NCBI GenBank assembly: GCA_964580585.1 | Contig: CAZOKZ010000003.1 | Coordinates: 61,365 to 125,364 of the forward strand | DNA: 64,000 bases | From: CAZOKZ01 sp964580585 | Lineage (GTDB): Bacteria > Sumerlaeota > Sumerlaeia > SLMS01 > JAHLLQ01 | Direction: 5' to 3' | The notes under the pieces: model-generated | Told to the model about the DNA's origin: nothing | What the model saw: the letters and a program-made list of their open reading frames with translations, nothing else | Databases searched by the model: none | Position numbers and translations under genes: made by a program | Shown here: positions 35,528 through 44,389 of the stretch, one piece after another | Numbering within the stretch: position 1 is the stretch's first letter | Layout: each line of letters starts with the position of its first letter

Positions 35528-35720
35528 ATTGTTTCTTCTGTGCGGCGGCGTTGATTTGCGCTGTGGCATTCGCCAGCTTCGCGCAACTGCCGCTTTTGCC
35601 TGCCGGGCAACTGCACGTGGTTTTTTGCTTAAAAACCGCCAAGTAAAAAGAGCGAATCACGTAAAATGCGGCGCCTGTCACGATCAAAACCACGAGGCTG
35701 GTTTCAAAAATCTGGTTCAT
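35526..35720 (-). CDS. FeoB-associated Cys-rich membrane protein
   Basis: 64 residues. One membrane helix (FETSLVVLIVTGAAFYVIR) is followed by TTCSCPAGKSGSC, as in the FeoB-associated family (PF12669). GGAGG lies six bases before the ATG at 35718-35720. It begins 27 bases after feoB and closes the feo operon. It probably assists ferrous iron uptake, possibly by binding iron at the cytoplasmic side. Confidence 0.88.
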   Translation of the reverse strand: MNQIFETSLVVLIVTGAAFYVIRSFYLAVFKQKTTCSCPAGKSGSCAKLANATAQINAAAQKKQ

Positions 35721-35746
35721 TTTGCGCCTCCGGACAAAAAATCGGG

Positions 35747-38074
35747 TCAACTCAACACGGCGGTGAATAGATGGTACGTAATCATCGCTCCGATGTATGC
35801 AAGGCCGGTCATGTACGCGAAGGCAAACACCGGCCAGCGCCAGGAGTTCGTTTCACGCTTCATCACGGCCAACGTCGCGGCACATTGCGCACACAATGCA
35901 AAGAATATCATGACCGACAACGCCACGGGAAGCGTAAAAATCGGCTGACCATCGGGCCAGGTGGCTTCGTACAGCTTTGACCGCAGATCCATGCTTTCCT
36001 CGTCCGCGTCGCCCACGTCGTAAATCACGCCAAGGGTCGAAACGATCACCTCGCGTGCGGGGAAACTGGCAATCGCCGCCATTCCGAGACGCCAATCCCA
36101 ACCCAAGGGCTTAACCACGGGGGCAACCCATTGACCCATGCGCCCCAAAATCGACTGGCGAATGTAAGCGCCAGCGACGGCGTTTTCTTGTTCAGACTCC
36201 AATGCGCGAAGCGCTTCCGTGGCTTCCACCGCGCGTTGCATCTCCGGCATCATTTTCTGCGGTACATTTTCTGTGTCCAACCATGCATCGATGGTCGCTT
36301 GTGTTTTTTCGGGATCGTCGCCCGCCAACGCCAACGATTCCGTCCATTCCGCCTTGGCGGCTTCAATCTGGGTTGCATACGTCGCCATAACCGATTGTTC
36401 GACACTTGCCGGGCGTGGATAGTACAGCAGCGCCCACACCACCACGGAGACGGCAAAAATGATCGTGCCCGCGCGTTTCAAAAATTCGCTGCCACGTTCC
36501 ATCATGCGGTGGAAAATCGTCTTCCAAGACGGTTGCTTATATGGCGGCAACTCCATGATAAACGTCGGCGTTTTGCCTTTCAGCAGTGTCTTCTTCAAAA
36601 TCAAGGCTACCGGAATCGCGACCACCAGCCCGACAAGATACATGCAAAACAGGGTCAAACCCTGGAGGCCAAACACGCCGCCCAGCACGCTTTTATTCGG
36701 CACAAACGCCGCGATAAAAAGCGTGTAAACCGGCAACCGCGCCGAGCAGCTCATCAGCGGAGCGACGAGAATCGTGGCAAATCGGTCGCGCCGGTCTTCG
36801 ATTGTGCGAGTGGCCATGATGCCGGGAATCGCGCAGGCGAACGAACTGAGCATCGGGATGAAACTGCGCCCCGAGAGGCCGCATCGACTCAGCAGACGAT
36901 CCATCAGGAACGCCGCGCGAGCCATATAACCGCAGTCCTCCAGCAGTCCGATGAAGAAAAACAGGAACAGAATCTGGGGCAGGAAAATCACCACGCCGCC
37001 AACGCCTGCAATCACGCCATCGACGATCAGGCTTTGCAGCGGTCCTTCGGCCATCGTGCCGCCCACCCATCCGCCAAGCGCACCGAAAACACCATCGATG
37101 AGGTCCATAAATGGCGCTGACCATGTGTAAATCGCCTGGAATACGATCAGCATTAACGTGGCGAAAATCAGCGTTCCCCAAACCTTGTGCACCAGGACGG
37201 CGTCCAGGCGATCCGTCAAGCTTTTTGTCTTGACCTCTTCGCGCGAAACGACCCCTTCCAGGATTTTCGTAATCCATCCGTAGCGGCACCGCGCTTCCAG
37301 GCTGACAAGGCGAATTTTATGCTCTTCCTGGAGGCGGGCTTTGGCGGAACGAATCGCTTCTGCGGCTTTTTCCCCGCCGGATTTCACGAACCGTTGCTCG
37401 GCCATGCCGCTCGATTCGAGCAACACGCGTCGGGCAAGAAAAGGTTCGACGTTTTTTTCGGGACAGCCTGCCGCAATCAGGGCCTTCTGTAATTCCTCGG
37501 CGGCTTGAACGAATTCATCGGGGAACAACTCCGGCATTTGCGGCGCAGAAGTGCATCTTCCATTCAGCAGCGCGCTTCCAACTTCCGCGAGGCCTTGCTC
37601 CCGGGCGGCAACCGTGGAAATTACCGGCACGCCCAGACGTTCCGATAACAACTGGGCATCGACCGTAACGCCATTTCCCGCTGCCACATCCGTCATGTTC
37701 AAAATGACGATGGAGGGGATACCAAGCTCGAGAATCTGCGTTGCCAGGAACAGGTTGCGTTCGAGGTTCGAGGCATCGACGACGATCAGGACCTTCTCGG
37801 GAGCCTGCTCGTCCTCGCGGCGACCCAAAAAAACGTCCACCGCCACCATTTCGTCCATCGAGCGCGCGGCGATGCTATACGTTCCGGGCAGATCGATGAT
37901 CTCCACGGCGCCGGACGAACCTTTGAGTGGGCCGATTTTGCGCTCGACCGTCACGCCAGCGTAATTGCCGACGCGGGCTTTGAAGCCCGTCAGGTGATTG
38001 AAAAGCGTCGTTTTACCTGTGTTTGGATTACCAATAATCGCCACACGGGTGGTCTGGGTTTGGGTCGCGGTCAT
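35747..38074 (-). CDS. feoB: Ferrous iron transporter B
   Basis: 775 residues. The N-terminal GTPase domain holds GNPNTGKTT (G1), DLPGTYS (G3) and NMTD (G4); the membrane part holds the two Gate motifs (FLPQILFLFFFIGLLEDCGY and the later mirrored half with FPAREVIVSTLG). GGAG at five to six bases before ATG 38074 fixes the start; the frame runs on further upstream without family sequence. It moves Fe2+ into the cytoplasm. Two FeoA genes precede it and a FeoB-associated protein follows. Confidence 0.97.
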   Translation of the reverse strand: MTATQTQTTRVAIIGNPNTGKTTLFNHLTGFKARVGNYAGVTVERKIGPLKGSSGAVEIIDLPGTYSIAARSMDEMVAVDVFLGRREDEQAPEKVLIVVDASNLERNLFLATQILELGIPSIVILNMTDVAAGNGVTVDAQLLSERLGVPVISTVAAREQGLAEVGSALLNGRCTSAPQMPELFPDEFVQAAEELQKALIAAGCPEKNVEPFLARRVLLESSGMAEQRFVKSGGEKAAEAIRSAKARLQEEHKIRLVSLEARCRYGWITKILEGVVSREEVKTKSLTDRLDAVLVHKVWGTLIFATLMLIVFQAIYTWSAPFMDLIDGVFGALGGWVGGTMAEGPLQSLIVDGVIAGVGGVVIFLPQILFLFFFIGLLEDCGYMARAAFLMDRLLSRCGLSGRSFIPMLSSFACAIPGIMATRTIEDRRDRFATILVAPLMSCSARLPVYTLFIAAFVPNKSVLGGVFGLQGLTLFCMYLVGLVVAIPVALILKKTLLKGKTPTFIMELPPYKQPSWKTIFHRMMERGSEFLKRAGTIIFAVSVVVWALLYYPRPASVEQSVMATYATQIEAAKAEWTESLALAGDDPEKTQATIDAWLDTENVPQKMMPEMQRAVEATEALRALESEQENAVAGAYIRQSILGRMGQWVAPVVKPLGWDWRLGMAAIASFPAREVIVSTLGVIYDVGDADEESMDLRSKLYEATWPDGQPIFTLPVALSVMIFFALCAQCAATLAVMKRETNSWRWPVFAFAYMTGLAYIGAMITYHLFTAVLS

Positions 38075-38149
38075 TGCTGCTCCAGCCGGGGGAATTTCTT
38101 GATAAAGGGAAAATCGTTCAGGCAACCTGTCGGGTGAGAGATGCCGGGG

Positions 38150-38389
38150 TTACAGGAGGGTGACAAGCACGCAGGCTGCTTCCGACTTGCGAAGCGACAG
38201 GTTGTAGCCGCGCAGGCGGAACTCCAGCGGATCGCCCATGGGCGCCTTGCGCAGGTATTCCACCGTGACGCCTTCGGTCAGTCCCATCTCGAGCAAGCGC
38301 TGGATCAGGGATTCGTCGCCGGTGAAGTCTTCGACGCGCGCTTGCTGTCCCTGGGTAAGATCAGCCAGTGTCATGATGGAAACTTTCAT
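38150..38389 (-). CDS. feoA: FeoA-family protein, second copy
   Basis: 79 residues with an SH3-like fold pattern: MTLADLTQGQQARVEDF, RLLEMGLTEGVTVE and EFRLRGYNLSLRKSEA. FeoA binds and modulates FeoB. A second ATG five codons further in is possible. It lies 75 bases before feoB and 23 bases after the first feoA copy. Confidence 0.9.
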   Translation of the reverse strand: MKVSIMTLADLTQGQQARVEDFTGDESLIQRLLEMGLTEGVTVEYLRKAPMGDPLEFRLRGYNLSLRKSEAACVLVTLL

Positions 38390-38412
38390 GTAAGAGGAGG
38401 AATTGCAACGAT

Positions 38413-38631
38413 TTACAGGGGCGAGACGTGTACCATCTCGGTGTTTTCGCCGCGCAGCATGACGCGGGCGTCCTGGACCTGAACGAGACAAGGGCAACCG
38501 GGCTGAATCATGCGGACCAACGCGCCAGCGAAGAAACCCAGCGATGCTAATTGCTGGCAGGCGCAATTTTCACCGCATAAATCTTCAATGACGGCCTGCT
38601 GGCCTTTGCATAAGTCTTTGAGTGTTGCCAT
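38413..38631 (-). CDS. feoA: FeoA-family protein, first copy with Cys-rich loop
   Basis: 72 residues. MATLKDLCKGQQAVIEDL and LASLGFFAGALVRMIQ match FeoA. A cysteine cluster (CGENCACQQ, then GCPCLVQV) is added, which the second copy lacks, so this one could sense iron or redox state. GAGGAAA lies seven bases before the ATG. First gene of the feo operon; a promoter candidate lies 56-86 bases upstream. Confidence 0.9.
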   Translation of the reverse strand: MATLKDLCKGQQAVIEDLCGENCACQQLASLGFFAGALVRMIQPGCPCLVQVQDARVMLRGENTEMVHVSPL

Positions 38632-38686
38632 GGTGCTTTCCTCGTTTTGCGGGAGAAATCCCCGATTGCCTCGCCAACGATGGCTC

Positions 38687-38717
38687 ATTAGTACCCACAC
38701 AATGTTTGGCATGTCAA
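38687..38717 (-). promoter_or_regulatory. Candidate sigma-70-type promoter of the feo operon
   Basis: On the minus strand TTGACA (38717-38712) is followed after 18 bases by TACTAA (38693-38688). It lies a sensible distance before the first feoA. I see no clear Fur box. Confidence 0.4.
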
Positions 38718-38920
38718 ACAGGATATTTGGTCGGCCAGTAAAAATATTGCATTGGCGATAAAAGTTAAAGGACGAGTTGGGAAAAAACGGCGACCTGGGC
38801 TTGCTTTCCGTCTTGCCTTGTTGCCACTCTGTTAGTCTTGTTACCATAATACGGGGTAAGAACCGGAGGACGTGTCGGCATAATCCGTCGCGGCAAGTTG
38901 GCAGGGAGCCATTCAGTAAG

Positions 38921-41473
38921 ATGAGAAGAATTCTCAGCCAGTCGATTTTCTGGCTTTCATTACTCGTCACATTCGTGTCGGGCGGCGCGGTGGCCTACTA
39001 TTGGGCCAGCAGCGATTTCCAGTATTCGTTGATCGAAGCGGGCGGTGGCGAACAAACTTTCTATTACATTGCCGTGGGTCAGGCGATTGCCATCATGTTG
39101 GCGTATTTCCTCAGTCTGGACTCCCACGCGACACGTCGTCCCTGGATCGCCATGATTGCCGGGGCTTTCAGTCCGGGTGCGACGGCTGGATTGACCGGAA
39201 TTGCTTTCACATACGAACAAGTCGATTTGGTTGCTGTGGGCGGAGCGCTGGGCGGTGGCGTGGCCAGCGCCGCGGCGATTTTGATCTTCGAGTTTTTCAA
39301 TCGCTGGTTGTGGCACTTCATTCTTTGCAAACTGGACAAAAAACATCTGGGCGGACCGGCGTTGATGGCGAGCCGTTTGGCTCTTTTATGGAAACCGGGC
39401 CAGGAAGAACTGCTCGGATCGGTCAGCATCGAAATGTTCCGCCGTGGTCGGCGCGGCGAAGTGGGCGAGCAGTTGCGCCGCATGTACCAGCAAGGCATTC
39501 GCGAACCCGAATTGCTCGAGTTGCTTTGCCAGCTTGCTGCCGAAGAGAAAAAACCAGACGAGTTCATTTGTTACCTGGGCGAATTGTTCAATCAATTCCC
39601 CGAAGATCAGCAATTGCGCGACGCTTACCTGGACGAATTGCTGGAACTGGGAAAAAACAAGGAGGCGCTGGCGCACATCGATGCGCACGGTCTGCGCCAG
39701 GACGAAGACCTGCTGGAAAAACACGCCATCCTATTGCTCGAAGCCAAACGTTTGCTCGAAGCCGTGAAAGTGGCGCAACGCCTGGGCGATCTCGAAGGCG
39801 TACCCATGCGTCGCAGCGATGCCATCCTGCGCAAAGTGCTCTCCGTTGATGACAAGTTTGTGCCCGCGATGAACGTGCTGGCCGATCAGGCCGATCGCCA
39901 AGGGCGCAAAGACCAGCAAATCCGCTGGCTCGACCGTTCGGTGACGCTTGATCGCACGCAGACCGATCGCATGAAAAAACTGGCCGATCTGCTCGAAGGC
40001 GCCGATATGCACCGACGTCTCGAGGAATTGCTGTTCGACATGTTGATCGATCGACCGCACGACATGGACTTGGGTCTGCGTCATGCCAGCCTCGTTTATT
40101 CAAACGGTAAAATCGGCGATGCCATCGAAGCGCTCGATAAACTCGAAACGCGCGGTTGCAACAAAGCGGAAATGTATTTGATGATGGCTAAGGCGAATTT
40201 CGAGTTGGACAAACTCGATGAAGCCAAAAACGCCGCGGAAAAAGCGCTGACGAAACAACTGACCGAAGAACAATCCGCGTCGATGAACGCGTTGGTGCGC
40301 CGTATCGAACGCGCCGTGTTTTCCGCCGAACTGGCGCAAAAACTCGAAGATTGCGAAGCTCAACCGGAAAACCTGGAATTGCAGTTGGAAACGTTGTCGA
40401 AACTTTGCTCGACCGGGCACTTCGACCGCGCCATCGGGCACGCGGATTTGTTGCTGCGCCATCATCAGCGCGCGCGTGGCAAAGTCATCGCGATTATCGA
40501 ACACACGTTCATCAACTTGAAAGACGGCGGCTTCACGTTGCTCAACTACCTGGCCGACTTGCAGGTTGCCGAAGGTCGTTTCGACGACGCGCTCGAAACC
40601 GTAAAGATGATGGCCAAGCGCTCGCTTTCGCCTGCCAAGGCGATCAAGGACGGAGCGCAAAAAATCCTGCGCCGCAGCCCACACCACCTGAACACATTGC
40701 GGGTGATGGGCGAAATGTACGAGGAAATCGGTCAATTCACGGAAATGATTCACTCGTACTCGCTGTATCTGGCCAACGGCGGCGAAGAAAACGTCGTCAT
40801 CGATCAATCGCTCGCGAAAGCCTACATGGCGATCAACGATTTCCCCAGCGCGCGCCGATTCGTCAATTCGCTGCTCGATGCCCAGGACGCCGACCCCGAA
40901 GAAAACGCCAGGCTGCTGCACCAGATCATTCCGTTGGCGTTGGAATCGAACAATGCCATGGAAGCCGCCGAATACATCAAGCGGTTGGAGCTGATTCTTC
41001 CGGAAGATCGCGAAACGCGTGTGCTGCGTGGGCGTGTGGATGCCTCGCTGGGCGAGCAACGGTTCTCGTTCCTCCAGCGCGAACTCGAAGCGGGCAAGGG
41101 CGACGCGAATACCCTGGAAGAGCTTGGCGATTTGAGCCTGGAGCGCGAAGACTACCATCAGGCGATTACGTATTACCAGCGTGCCTCGCGCCAGAAAGGC
41201 GCCACGCGTGTTCCAGCGGCCAAGCTGGCGTATTGCTTTGCCAAAAAACGCATGTTCGATCTCGCCGGTGAAACGTTGATGGAAATCAAATTGAGTTTGA
41301 GCGACGATTCCGAAGAACTCGACGTCTTGATGCGGTGGATCTACAAGACAGCCGAGGCACTCGAAGGCGCGCACATGTTCGAGAAAGCGTCGCGGCTTTT
41401 CAAACAACTCATGAAAATCGATGCCGGTTACCGGGATGTGCTTCAACGCGTTGAAAAGCTGAACAAGATGTGA
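38921..41473 (+). CDS. Membrane-anchored tetratricopeptide-repeat protein
   Basis: 850 residues. Four hydrophobic segments in the first 150 residues (for example FWLSLLVTFVSGGAVAYYW and AAAILIFEFFNRWLWHFIL) are followed by about 700 residues of TPR-like helical pairs (LAHIDAHGLRQDEDLLEKHA; AEMYLMMAKANFELDKLDEA; HHLNTLRVMGEMYEEIGQF). This layout recalls LapB-like and other envelope assembly scaffolds, but the family is not certain. I chose ATG 38921 because the membrane segments begin there; the upstream open frame lacks typical composition. It is divergent from the feo operon. Confidence 0.8.
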   Translation: MRRILSQSIFWLSLLVTFVSGGAVAYYWASSDFQYSLIEAGGGEQTFYYIAVGQAIAIMLAYFLSLDSHATRRPWIAMIAGAFSPGATAGLTGIAFTYEQVDLVAVGGALGGGVASAAAILIFEFFNRWLWHFILCKLDKKHLGGPALMASRLALLWKPGQEELLGSVSIEMFRRGRRGEVGEQLRRMYQQGIREPELLELLCQLAAEEKKPDEFICYLGELFNQFPEDQQLRDAYLDELLELGKNKEALAHIDAHGLRQDEDLLEKHAILLLEAKRLLEAVKVAQRLGDLEGVPMRRSDAILRKVLSVDDKFVPAMNVLADQADRQGRKDQQIRWLDRSVTLDRTQTDRMKKLADLLEGADMHRRLEELLFDMLIDRPHDMDLGLRHASLVYSNGKIGDAIEALDKLETRGCNKAEMYLMMAKANFELDKLDEAKNAAEKALTKQLTEEQSASMNALVRRIERAVFSAELAQKLEDCEAQPENLELQLETLSKLCSTGHFDRAIGHADLLLRHHQRARGKVIAIIEHTFINLKDGGFTLLNYLADLQVAEGRFDDALETVKMMAKRSLSPAKAIKDGAQKILRRSPHHLNTLRVMGEMYEEIGQFTEMIHSYSLYLANGGEENVVIDQSLAKAYMAINDFPSARRFVNSLLDAQDADPEENARLLHQIIPLALESNNAMEAAEYIKRLELILPEDRETRVLRGRVDASLGEQRFSFLQRELEAGKGDANTLEELGDLSLEREDYHQAITYYQRASRQKGATRVPAAKLAYCFAKKRMFDLAGETLMEIKLSLSDDSEELDVLMRWIYKTAEALEGAHMFEKASRLFKQLMKIDAGYRDVLQRVEKLNKM

Positions 41474-41482
41474 CGCGTTTCT

Positions 41483-42295
41483 CTACGTCAAAAGAAAATC
41501 AATCAATCCAAGCAGTTTCGCGCTGCTGACCAGGATCATGACGACCAGAATCACCATGATCCATTTTTCGCCTTTTTCAATGGCGACCCAACTACCAATG
41601 ACAGCGCCGATTATTTGTCCCACGCCCAATAAAATCCCCGCCAACCATGCCATTTGCACGCCGCTGAGCAAAAACGTGACGATCGAAATCGCCGTGACGC
41701 CCAGGATAACAAGCAACTTGACGTAATTGCCGCGCACGAGGTCGAGACGCATCAGGTACCCGAGCGTTGTCAGGATCATAATACCGACTCCGGCCTGTAA
41801 AAAACCTCCATACGCACCGAGGAAAAAAAACGCGGTTAGCACGCTGGCTTTCTGCTTGAAACCGAGCGGTTCCCAGGCGTCCTCGGGCGTTTCGCCGGGT
41901 CCGAGCAGACGCGGTTTGGGTTTCTTCAAAATCAAAACCAGCAGTCCAAGCATCAAGACCCCGAGGATTTTTTCAAATCGGTCGTCGGGTAAATACGCAG
42001 CCAGCAACGTACCGGCAATCGAACCGATAATCGCCACGATAGCCACGCGCCAGGACAGGTGGTTTTCGCTGACGCCGCCGCGCCGGAATTGGCGCAACGC
42101 CATGATGTTCTGTCCCACGACGCCGATGCGGTTCGTGGCGTTGGCGATGCTGCCGGGCAAGCCGACAAAAATCAAAACCGGGAGCGTAATGACGCTGCCC
42201 CCTCCTGCGACGGTGTTGATCACGCCCGAGGCCAATCCTGCGAGCAGTAGCACGACGTAATGCAACAAAGTTAGGTCCGGAAGGGCATCGGGCAT
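41483..42295 (-). CDS. TauE/SafE-family anion exporter
   Basis: 270 residues with eight hydrophobic segments. GLASGVINTVAGGGSVITLP near the N-terminus is the family signature. Members export sulfite, sulfoacetate or similar anions. Gene neighbours give no substrate. The start at 42295 sits a few bases from a GGGACGGAG copy (42301-42309). Confidence 0.9.
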   Translation of the reverse strand: MPDALPDLTLLHYVVLLLAGLASGVINTVAGGGSVITLPVLIFVGLPGSIANATNRIGVVGQNIMALRQFRRGGVSENHLSWRVAIVAIIGSIAGTLLAAYLPDDRFEKILGVLMLGLLVLILKKPKPRLLGPGETPEDAWEPLGFKQKASVLTAFFFLGAYGGFLQAGVGIMILTTLGYLMRLDLVRGNYVKLLVILGVTAISIVTFLLSGVQMAWLAGILLGVGQIIGAVIGSWVAIEKGEKWIMVILVVMILVSSAKLLGLIDFLLT

Positions 42296-42699
42296 GGAAA
42301 GGGACGGAGTGCTTTTCGGGTGGATTTTAGAGTTGAACTGCGCAAGGCGGTTGCTTTGCCACCCGGGGGACGGAAATTCAAGCGAGGAAATTGTCACCGA
42401 ACGGTAAGGGAAGATAGCGAGTTTTTTGTGAGATTCAAAAGACGGAGCGAATGTTCAAATAACACATAATCCCTGGGAAAATCGGACATTTGATCTTCGT
42501 CTTAGGGGTGCAACTCCACCGAAATCAGTGGGCGATTCCCTCTCCACCAGCTATCGCTATTCAAGTCGGGACGGCGGGTCTAGGAAATTTTTCGCTTGCC
42601 GGGGAAGGGGGTTTTGAAGAAATTATTCCTCGCAGCGCATGACTGGGCGTTCGGGAAATGAGTCGGCGCTACTTTGGGGGTAGGTTGCCATAACCACGC
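42296..42699. other. Divergent intergenic region with decamer copies
   Basis: 404 bases between the TauE-type gene (minus) and a glycosyltransferase gene (plus). It holds two near-exact decamer copies (42301-42309 and 42366-42374). The stretch 42500-42600 has some GC-rich self-complementarity but I cannot fit it to a known riboswitch. No gene is seen. Confidence 0.4.
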
Positions 42700-43416
42700 A
42701 TGAAAATTATCGCGACCTTACCGACCTATAACGAATCGGGGAATATCGAATCATTGATCGATGCCTTGCTCAAGGTTTCTAAAAACCTCGAGGTTCTGGT
42801 TATCGACGACAATTCGCCGGATGGCACATGGCGGCTGGTCGCAGAGATCGCGGGAAAAAATCCGCGCGTTCACCTGCTCCACCGCACAAACGCCAAAGGT
42901 CGGGGTTCAGCAGGAATCGCGGGTTTTCAAAAGGCATTGTCCATGGGGGCAGATTTGATCGTGGAAATGGATGCGGACTGGTCACATCATCCGCGTTTTC
43001 TTCGCAAGATGATACGCGCCTCGCGAAGGGCGGACGTGGTGATCGGGTCGCGGTTGGTCCCCGGGGGGGGAGAAGTCGGACGACACGCCATTCGAAAAAT
43101 GATTACACTGGCTGCTAATCTCTATATTCGCGTCATGTTGCGTCTTCCTATACAGGATTGCACAACAGGGTATCGCGTGTTTCGACGCCAGGTACTTGAA
43201 CAAATCGAATGGGAACGTGTGCAATCCAATGGTCCGGCCATTGTCCAGGAAATCCTGGTCGCTGCGCGTGCGCTTGGAGCTCGTTTTGCCGAAGTACCCA
43301 TCCTCTTCGAGGAGAGGCGTGCGGGGTCCTCGACGTTCAATTCCAAAATCCTGCTGGCCGGGTTGGTCGCCCAATGGCGACTGGCTTGGCAACAGCCACC
43401 GGTGCGAGTCTTATGA
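42700..43416 (+). CDS. GT2 polyprenol-phosphate glycosyltransferase (Dpm1-like)
   Basis: 238 residues. ATLPTYNESGNIESLIDALL, VLVIDDNSPDGTW, VEMDADWSHHP and GSRLVPGGGEVG are the motifs of dolichol/polyprenol-phosphate mannosyltransferase-type GT2 enzymes. These move a sugar from a nucleotide donor to a lipid carrier at the inner membrane. No membrane helices follow, as in the short Dpm1 type. Its TGA overlaps the ATG of rsmG. A PMT-like enzyme that uses such lipid-linked sugars lies elsewhere in the window (51046-53061), a possible partner. Confidence 0.92.
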   Translation: MKIIATLPTYNESGNIESLIDALLKVSKNLEVLVIDDNSPDGTWRLVAEIAGKNPRVHLLHRTNAKGRGSAGIAGFQKALSMGADLIVEMDADWSHHPRFLRKMIRASRRADVVIGSRLVPGGGEVGRHAIRKMITLAANLYIRVMLRLPIQDCTTGYRVFRRQVLEQIEWERVQSNGPAIVQEILVAARALGARFAEVPILFEERRAGSSTFNSKILLAGLVAQWRLAWQQPPVRVL

Positions 43417-44168
43417 CGGAACTACAATCTGTACTAGCGGAAGTCGTAGAACCATACCTGGAGGGTATCAACGGGCGTCGGGAGGAAATGCTCGACAAAT
43501 TTGAAGTTTTTCTCGAAATGCTGCGCAATCGCGGTCGCGATAATAACCTGACCGGATTCCGCGATTCCAATGAACTGGCCATTCAAGTTGTTTGCGACGC
43601 CTTGGCGCCTTTGATGAACGCGCCCGAACCGATTTGCGACGAAGGCCCCGAAGAACTGCTCGACGTTGGCTCCGGCGCGGGCCTGCCCGGTATCATTTAC
43701 GCCCTTTACTGGCCAAACTGCGAAGTTTACCTGCTCGAATCCAATAAAAAGCGCCTCGAATTTTTGCGCGAAGCCATCGACGCCTTAGGCCTGGACAACT
43801 GCCAGATCCTCGAAGGCCGCGCCGAAACCCACGCGCACGAACTCGTCTGGCGCGAACGGTTCGACATGGTCACCTCGCGCGCTCTCGCGCCGCTTCCCAT
43901 CGCGCTGGAACTTTGCCTGCCCTACCTCGCGCTCGACGGCTACATGCTCACCTTCAAGAGCGCCAATCCCGCCGAAGAAGTTCGTGACGCCGAATTCGCG
44001 CTCAATAAACTTGGCGCCGGCAAAGTCGAAGTTAAACCTTACGTTCCCGGTCCGGACCAATCCAAGCGCACCGCGCTCTGGATTCCGAAAACCGGCCTCA
44101 CCCCCGACCGTTATCCGCGCCGCGAAGGCATTCCTGCCAAGCGTCCCCTGCGTGGAAGCCGCAGCTAA
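43413..44168 (+). CDS. rsmG: 16S rRNA m7G methyltransferase
   Basis: 251 residues. DVGSGAGLPGIIYAL is the SAM-binding motif, LLESNKKRLEFLRE and the later VTSRALAPL block are RsmG-typical. It methylates G527 of 16S rRNA. The ATG overlaps the glycosyltransferase stop (ATGA), implying translational coupling. The lysine- and arginine-rich tail after TALWIPK is longer than usual. A terminator made of an inverted decamer pair follows. Confidence 0.93.
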   Translation: MTELQSVLAEVVEPYLEGINGRREEMLDKFEVFLEMLRNRGRDNNLTGFRDSNELAIQVVCDALAPLMNAPEPICDEGPEELLDVGSGAGLPGIIYALYWPNCEVYLLESNKKRLEFLREAIDALGLDNCQILEGRAETHAHELVWRERFDMVTSRALAPLPIALELCLPYLALDGYMLTFKSANPAEEVRDAEFALNKLGAGKVEVKPYVPGPDQSKRTALWIPKTGLTPDRYPRREGIPAKRPLRGSRS

Positions 44169-44207
44169 CCCGCCTTTCCTCTCCTGCTACAGGTCATACA
44201 ATACGAC

Positions 44208-44242
44208 AAAGGGACGGAGCCAATCGACTCCGTCCCTTTTTC
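44208..44242 (+). terminator. Intrinsic terminator built from an inverted decamer pair
   Basis: AAAGGGACGGAG (44208-44219) pairs perfectly with CTCCGTCCCTTT (44228-44239), an 8-base loop between, then TTC. Both arms contain GGGACGGAG. It follows rsmG. A further exact CTCCGTCCCC lies at 44252-44261. Confidence 0.8.
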
Positions 44243-44293
44243 ATTTAACAACTCCGTCCCCGTAAAAAAATCACTGAAAGAACGAAGCAGAAG

Positions 44294-44385
44294 CTGGGAT
44301 CGCCAATCTCCCGATTGGCGAAAATGCCATCCGCCGATCAGGAGATCGGCGTTCCCAGGAATAGGCGCTTTGTAAAACGCGCCTA
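44294..44385. repeat. Cluster of short palindromes
   Basis: CGCCAATC/GATTGGCG (44301-44320), CGCCGATC/GATCGGCG (44332-44351), an outer CTGGGA/TCCCAG pair (44294-44299 with 44353-44358) and TAGGCGC/GCGCCTA (44362-44385) form a compound hairpin array just beyond the stop of the next gene. It could be a terminator for that minus-strand gene or a mobile palindromic unit. Confidence 0.65.
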
Positions 44386-44389
44386 CGAA

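Noticed and set aside
38632..38760. Fur box ahead of the feo operon
   Set aside because: AT-rich stretches are present, but none gives an acceptable 19-base inverted repeat of the Fur type.
40100..41446. Long minus-strand frame opposite the TPR gene
   Set aside because: Composition rich in Phe, Arg and Gln typical of antisense frames; the TPR frame on the plus strand has clear repeats.
42480..42620. Possible riboswitch ahead of the GT2 gene
   Set aside because: Some GC-rich self-complementarity, but no known core motif could be matched.
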